Shown here piece after piece: positions 21,985 through 23,947 of a DNA stretch of 23,947 nucleotides. The notes beneath the pieces were generated by a model. It searched no databases and was not told the origin of the DNA. It saw only the letters and a list, made by a program, of their open reading frames with translations. A program made the translations under genes and the position numbers. The stretch comes from Streptomyces sp. NRRL F-5123 (GTDB lineage: Bacteria > Actinomycetota > Actinomycetes > Streptomycetales > Streptomycetaceae). Location of the stretch: positions 1 through 23,947 of the forward strand of contig NZ_JOHY01000097.1 of the NCBI RefSeq assembly GCF_000721495.1. Direction: 5' to 3'. Position 1 is the first letter of the stretch, and every line of letters starts with the position of its first letter.

Positions 21985-23088
21985 GTGAGATCTCACCGTG
22001 TGGACGCCACCGTACGAACCGTCGCGGATCCTGTCCCGGCCCCCGGCGTGGACGACGCCGCCCTGTCCGTTGTCGTTGACGTTGCCGAGTCGGCTGCCGT
22101 GTCGGTTGTGGCGTCGGCTGCCGCGGACGCCACCGTGGGCTTTGGGATGCGGCTTGCGGCAGGCGCGCCCGATGCCGGGGGCCTTGGCCCGGTGCCTGCC
22201 GTGCCGTTCGTCGCGGGCGCCGCCGCGGACCCAGGAGGGGGCGCCGTGGTGCCCGCTGCCGGATACGCCGACGTGCCCGCCGCCGCCCCCGGCGTCGCGG
22301 ACGCCGCCGCTCCGCCGGCCGTCGCGGACGCCGCCGCTCCGCCGGCCGTCGTGGACGTCGTCCTCCCCTGCCTGGACGAGGCCGGTGCGCTGCCCTGGGT
22401 TCTCGGACGTATCCCCGCCGGGTGGCGGGCCGTGGTCGTGGACAACGGTTCGCGCGACGGGTCGGCGGAGATCGCCCGGGGCCTGGGCGCGGTCGTCGTC
22501 CACGAGCCGAGGCGCGGGTACGGAGCGGCCTGCCACGCCGGGCTGCGAGCCTCGACCGCCGACATCGTGTGCTTCTGCGACTGCGACGCCAGCCTCGACC
22601 CCGGCCTGCTCACCGGCTTCGTCCGGGCGGTCGCGGGCGGGGAGGCCGACCTCGTCCTCGGCCGCCGCCGTCCGGTGGCGCGCGGCGCGTGGCCCGCCCA
22701 CGCCCGCGCGGCCAACCTCGCCCTCTCCGTCCTCCTCCACCGCCGTACGGGGCTGCGGCTGCACGACCTCGGCCCGCTGCGCGCCGCCCGCCGCGAATCC
22801 CTCCTCGCCCTCGGCCTGACCGACCGCCGCAGCGGCTACCCCCTCCAGACGGTGGTCCGCGCCGCCGACGCGGGCTGGCGGGTACGCGAGCGGGACGTCC
22901 CCTACCTCCCCCGGGAGGGCAGGTCCAAGGTGACGGGCACCTGGCGCGGCACCTGGCACGCGGTGCGCGACATGCGCGCGGTCCTGGCGGAGCCCCCGTA
23001 CGCGCCCGGTGCGGCGGTGCCGCGGCAGGCGGGCCGGGCGGACGGGACGCTCCCGGGCGGCGACGGATCGGGAGGGGGCGGGCGGTGA
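21985..23088 (+). CDS. GT2 family glycosyltransferase with long Ala/Val-rich N-terminus
   Basis: A 367-residue inverting sugar transferase, dependent on a nucleotide- or polyprenyl-linked sugar. The GT-A core starts near residue 122: VVDVVLPCLDEAGALPWVL, VVVDNGSRDGSAEIA, the metal motif CDCDASLDP, and LVLGRRRPVARGAWPAHARAAN. The first ~120 residues are an Ala/Val/Asp/Pro-rich extension containing a perfect 27-bp direct repeat (22294-22347), unlike relatives, which normally start at the core. The start at GTG 21985 is supported by a TACGGT 7 nt upstream; a later GTG near the core would remove the extension. Its TGA overlaps the GTG of the DUF2064 gene (GTGA), so the two are translationally coupled. 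Likely role: a surface or secreted glycan. Confidence 0.82.
   Translation: MRSHRVDATVRTVADPVPAPGVDDAALSVVVDVAESAAVSVVASAAADATVGFGMRLAAGAPDAGGLGPVPAVPFVAGAAADPGGGAVVPAAGYADVPAAAPGVADAAAPPAVADAAAPPAVVDVVLPCLDEAGALPWVLGRIPAGWRAVVVDNGSRDGSAEIARGLGAVVVHEPRRGYGAACHAGLRASTADIVCFCDCDASLDPGLLTGFVRAVAGGEADLVLGRRRPVARGAWPAHARAANLALSVLLHRRTGLRLHDLGPLRAARRESLLALGLTDRRSGYPLQTVVRAADAGWRVRERDVPYLPREGRSKVTGTWRGTWHAVRDMRAVLAEPPYAPGAAVPRQAGRADGTLPGGDGSGGGGR
22294..22347 (+). repeat. Two perfect 27-bp direct repeats in the glycosyltransferase N-terminus
   Basis: Copies at 22294-22320 and 22321-22347 each encode the nine-residue unit VADAAAPPA. A related third unit follows as VVDVV. The in-frame length suggests the extension grew by slippage. 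Confidence 0.85.
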
Positions 23089-23947
23089 CGGACGTCCTGG
23101 TGATCGCCAAGGAACCCGTCGCCGGGCGGGTGAAGACGCGGCTCATGCCGGACTTCTCGGCGGGCGAGGCCGCGGCTCTCGCGGCGGCCTCGCTCGCCGA
23201 CACGTTCGCCGCGGTCGCGGCGACGCCCGCGCGGCGGCGGGTGCTGGTGCTCGACGGGCGGCCGGGGGAGTGGGTGCCGGACGGGTTCACCGTCGTCCCG
23301 CAGTGCGCGGGCGGGCTGGACGCGCGGCTGGCCGCGGCATTCGCCGCGTGCGCGGGGCCGGCGCTGCTGATCGGCATGGACACCCCGCAGGTCACGCCCG
23401 CGCTGCTGCGTACGGGCACGGACTTCGGCACGTACGACGCGTGGTTCGGCCCCGCCGCGGACGGCGGCTTCTGGGCGCTGGGCCTGGCCGTCCCCGACCC
23501 CGCGCTGCTGCTCGGCGTGCCGATGTCCGTCGCGGAGACGGGCGCGGTGCTGGCGGCCCGCCTCCACGCGGCGGGCCTGCGGACCGGCCGGCTCCCGACC
23601 CTCCGCGACGTCGACACGGCCGCGGACGCCGCGGCGGTCGCGTCCCTGACCCCGGGCGGCCATTTCGCGGCGCTGCACGCCCGGTTGACGGCGACCCGGA
23701 CAGCGGCGGAGGCTGCCGGACCCGCAACCGCCGGACCCGCGGGGGGCGGTGGGGGGCCCGGGGCTGCTGGGTGTGCGGTGGGGCCTGGCCAGGTGTGTGG
23801 AGGGTGCAGGTCGGACGTTGCGGGGCCCGGGGTTGCCGGGTGTGCGGTGGGGCTTGGGCAGGTTCGGCCGGACGGTTTGCCGGTTCCGTCTGGGGGGTGT
23901 GGGCCGGATGCCGCGTGGTCCGGGCCCGCTGCGGGCGGTGGGGGGCC
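23085..23947 (+). CDS. DUF2064 (CofC/MobA-like GT-A fold) protein, 3' end off the window
   Basis: At least 287 codons; the frame is still open at the right edge. The N-terminal VTDVLVIAKEPVAGRVKTRL (nucleotide-binding motif), LLIGMDTPQVTPALL, FGPAADGGFWALGL and LRDVDTAADAAAV are typical of the DUF2064 family, which has a nucleotidyltransferase/glycosyltransferase-A fold. Some databases call members arsenosugar glycosyltransferases; nothing here supports arsenic chemistry. The GTG overlaps the upstream glycosyltransferase stop (GTGA). A normal ~210-residue protein would end around 23715, but the frame continues into Gly/Pro/Cys-rich sequence containing a degenerate 42-bp repeat (23753-23794, 23822-23863; period 69 bp), with looser third-position G/C. 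The tail may be a real extension or read-through into non-coding sequence. Confidence 0.85.
   Translation, partial: MTDVLVIAKEPVAGRVKTRLMPDFSAGEAAALAAASLADTFAAVAATPARRRVLVLDGRPGEWVPDGFTVVPQCAGGLDARLAAAFAACAGPALLIGMDTPQVTPALLRTGTDFGTYDAWFGPAADGGFWALGLAVPDPALLLGVPMSVAETGAVLAARLHAAGLRTGRLPTLRDVDTAADAAAVASLTPGGHFAALHARLTATRTAAEAAGPATAGPAGGGGGPGAAGCAVGPGQVCGGCRSDVAGPGVAGCAVGLGQVRPDGLPVPSGGCGPDAAWSGPAAGGGG
23753..23863 (+). repeat. Degenerate 42-bp direct repeat at the right edge
   Basis: Copies at 23753-23794 and 23822-23863 differ at four positions that I count. The period is 69 bp (23 codons), so the reading frame is preserved across the repeat. Confidence 0.7.

Noticed and set aside
23085..23947. 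Arsenosugar or arsenic natural-product locus suggested by the DUF2064 family name
   Set aside because: No arsenic methyltransferase, arsenoenolpyruvate synthase-like or ars genes are present; the name alone is weak.

Overview
The window is very GC-rich DNA with strong G/C third-position bias, GTG starts, TAnnnT -10 boxes placed directly before start codons, a CebR box and rare TTA leucine codons. Together these indicate a Streptomyces or close relative. No rRNA, tRNA, insertion sequence or CRISPR array is visible.

Left part (1-10,000): a TetR regulator and a divergent 14-TM-type MFS exporter share a perfect operator. A secreted GH3-CBM2 beta-glucosidase lies behind a perfect CebR palindrome. 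It is followed by a secreted zinc D-Ala-D-Ala carboxypeptidase, a Uma2-like nuclease-fold protein, a quinone-oxidoreductase-like MDR enzyme, a secreted Cip1/LamG-like beta-sandwich protein, a decayed small gene and an ABM monooxygenase whose 3' end is duplicated. The exporter and the carboxypeptidase each carry one early TTA codon, which suggests bldA-dependent expression.

Middle (10,000-16,400): a PLP serine/threonine dehydratase, then a repeat-rich intergenic stretch (a 92-bp repeat in two copies and a 27-bp unit in four tandem copies). Next is a clear promoter with a LacI-type palindrome in its spacer, driving a family-9 pectate lyase broken by an internal deletion that removes the expected catalytic-lysine region and shifts the frame. 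A small DUF6191-type protein, an SMP-30/gluconolactonase-like enzyme and a zinc-finger-containing NAD-dependent epimerase follow.

Right part (16,500-19,700): a lower-GC, leftward cassette that looks like an unrecognised RiPP (ribosomally made, modified peptide) locus. In transcription order it holds an XRE-HTH/TPR-like regulator, a radical-SAM/SPASM maturase remnant, a 54-residue candidate precursor ending in GCGDDNPYN whose start overlaps the maturase stop, a hairpin, and an APH-fold kinase. The maturase keeps all seven SPASM cysteines and a good start, but a frame-shifting deletion appears to have removed the CxxxCxxC core, so the cassette may be dying or may depend on another maturase. It interrupts what looks like a chromosomal sugar/surface locus: the epimerase on one side, and a two-component system, a GT2 glycosyltransferase and a DUF2064 protein (running off the window) on the other.

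Gene identities rest on motifs read by eye. Operator, promoter and operon statements are inferences from sequence.
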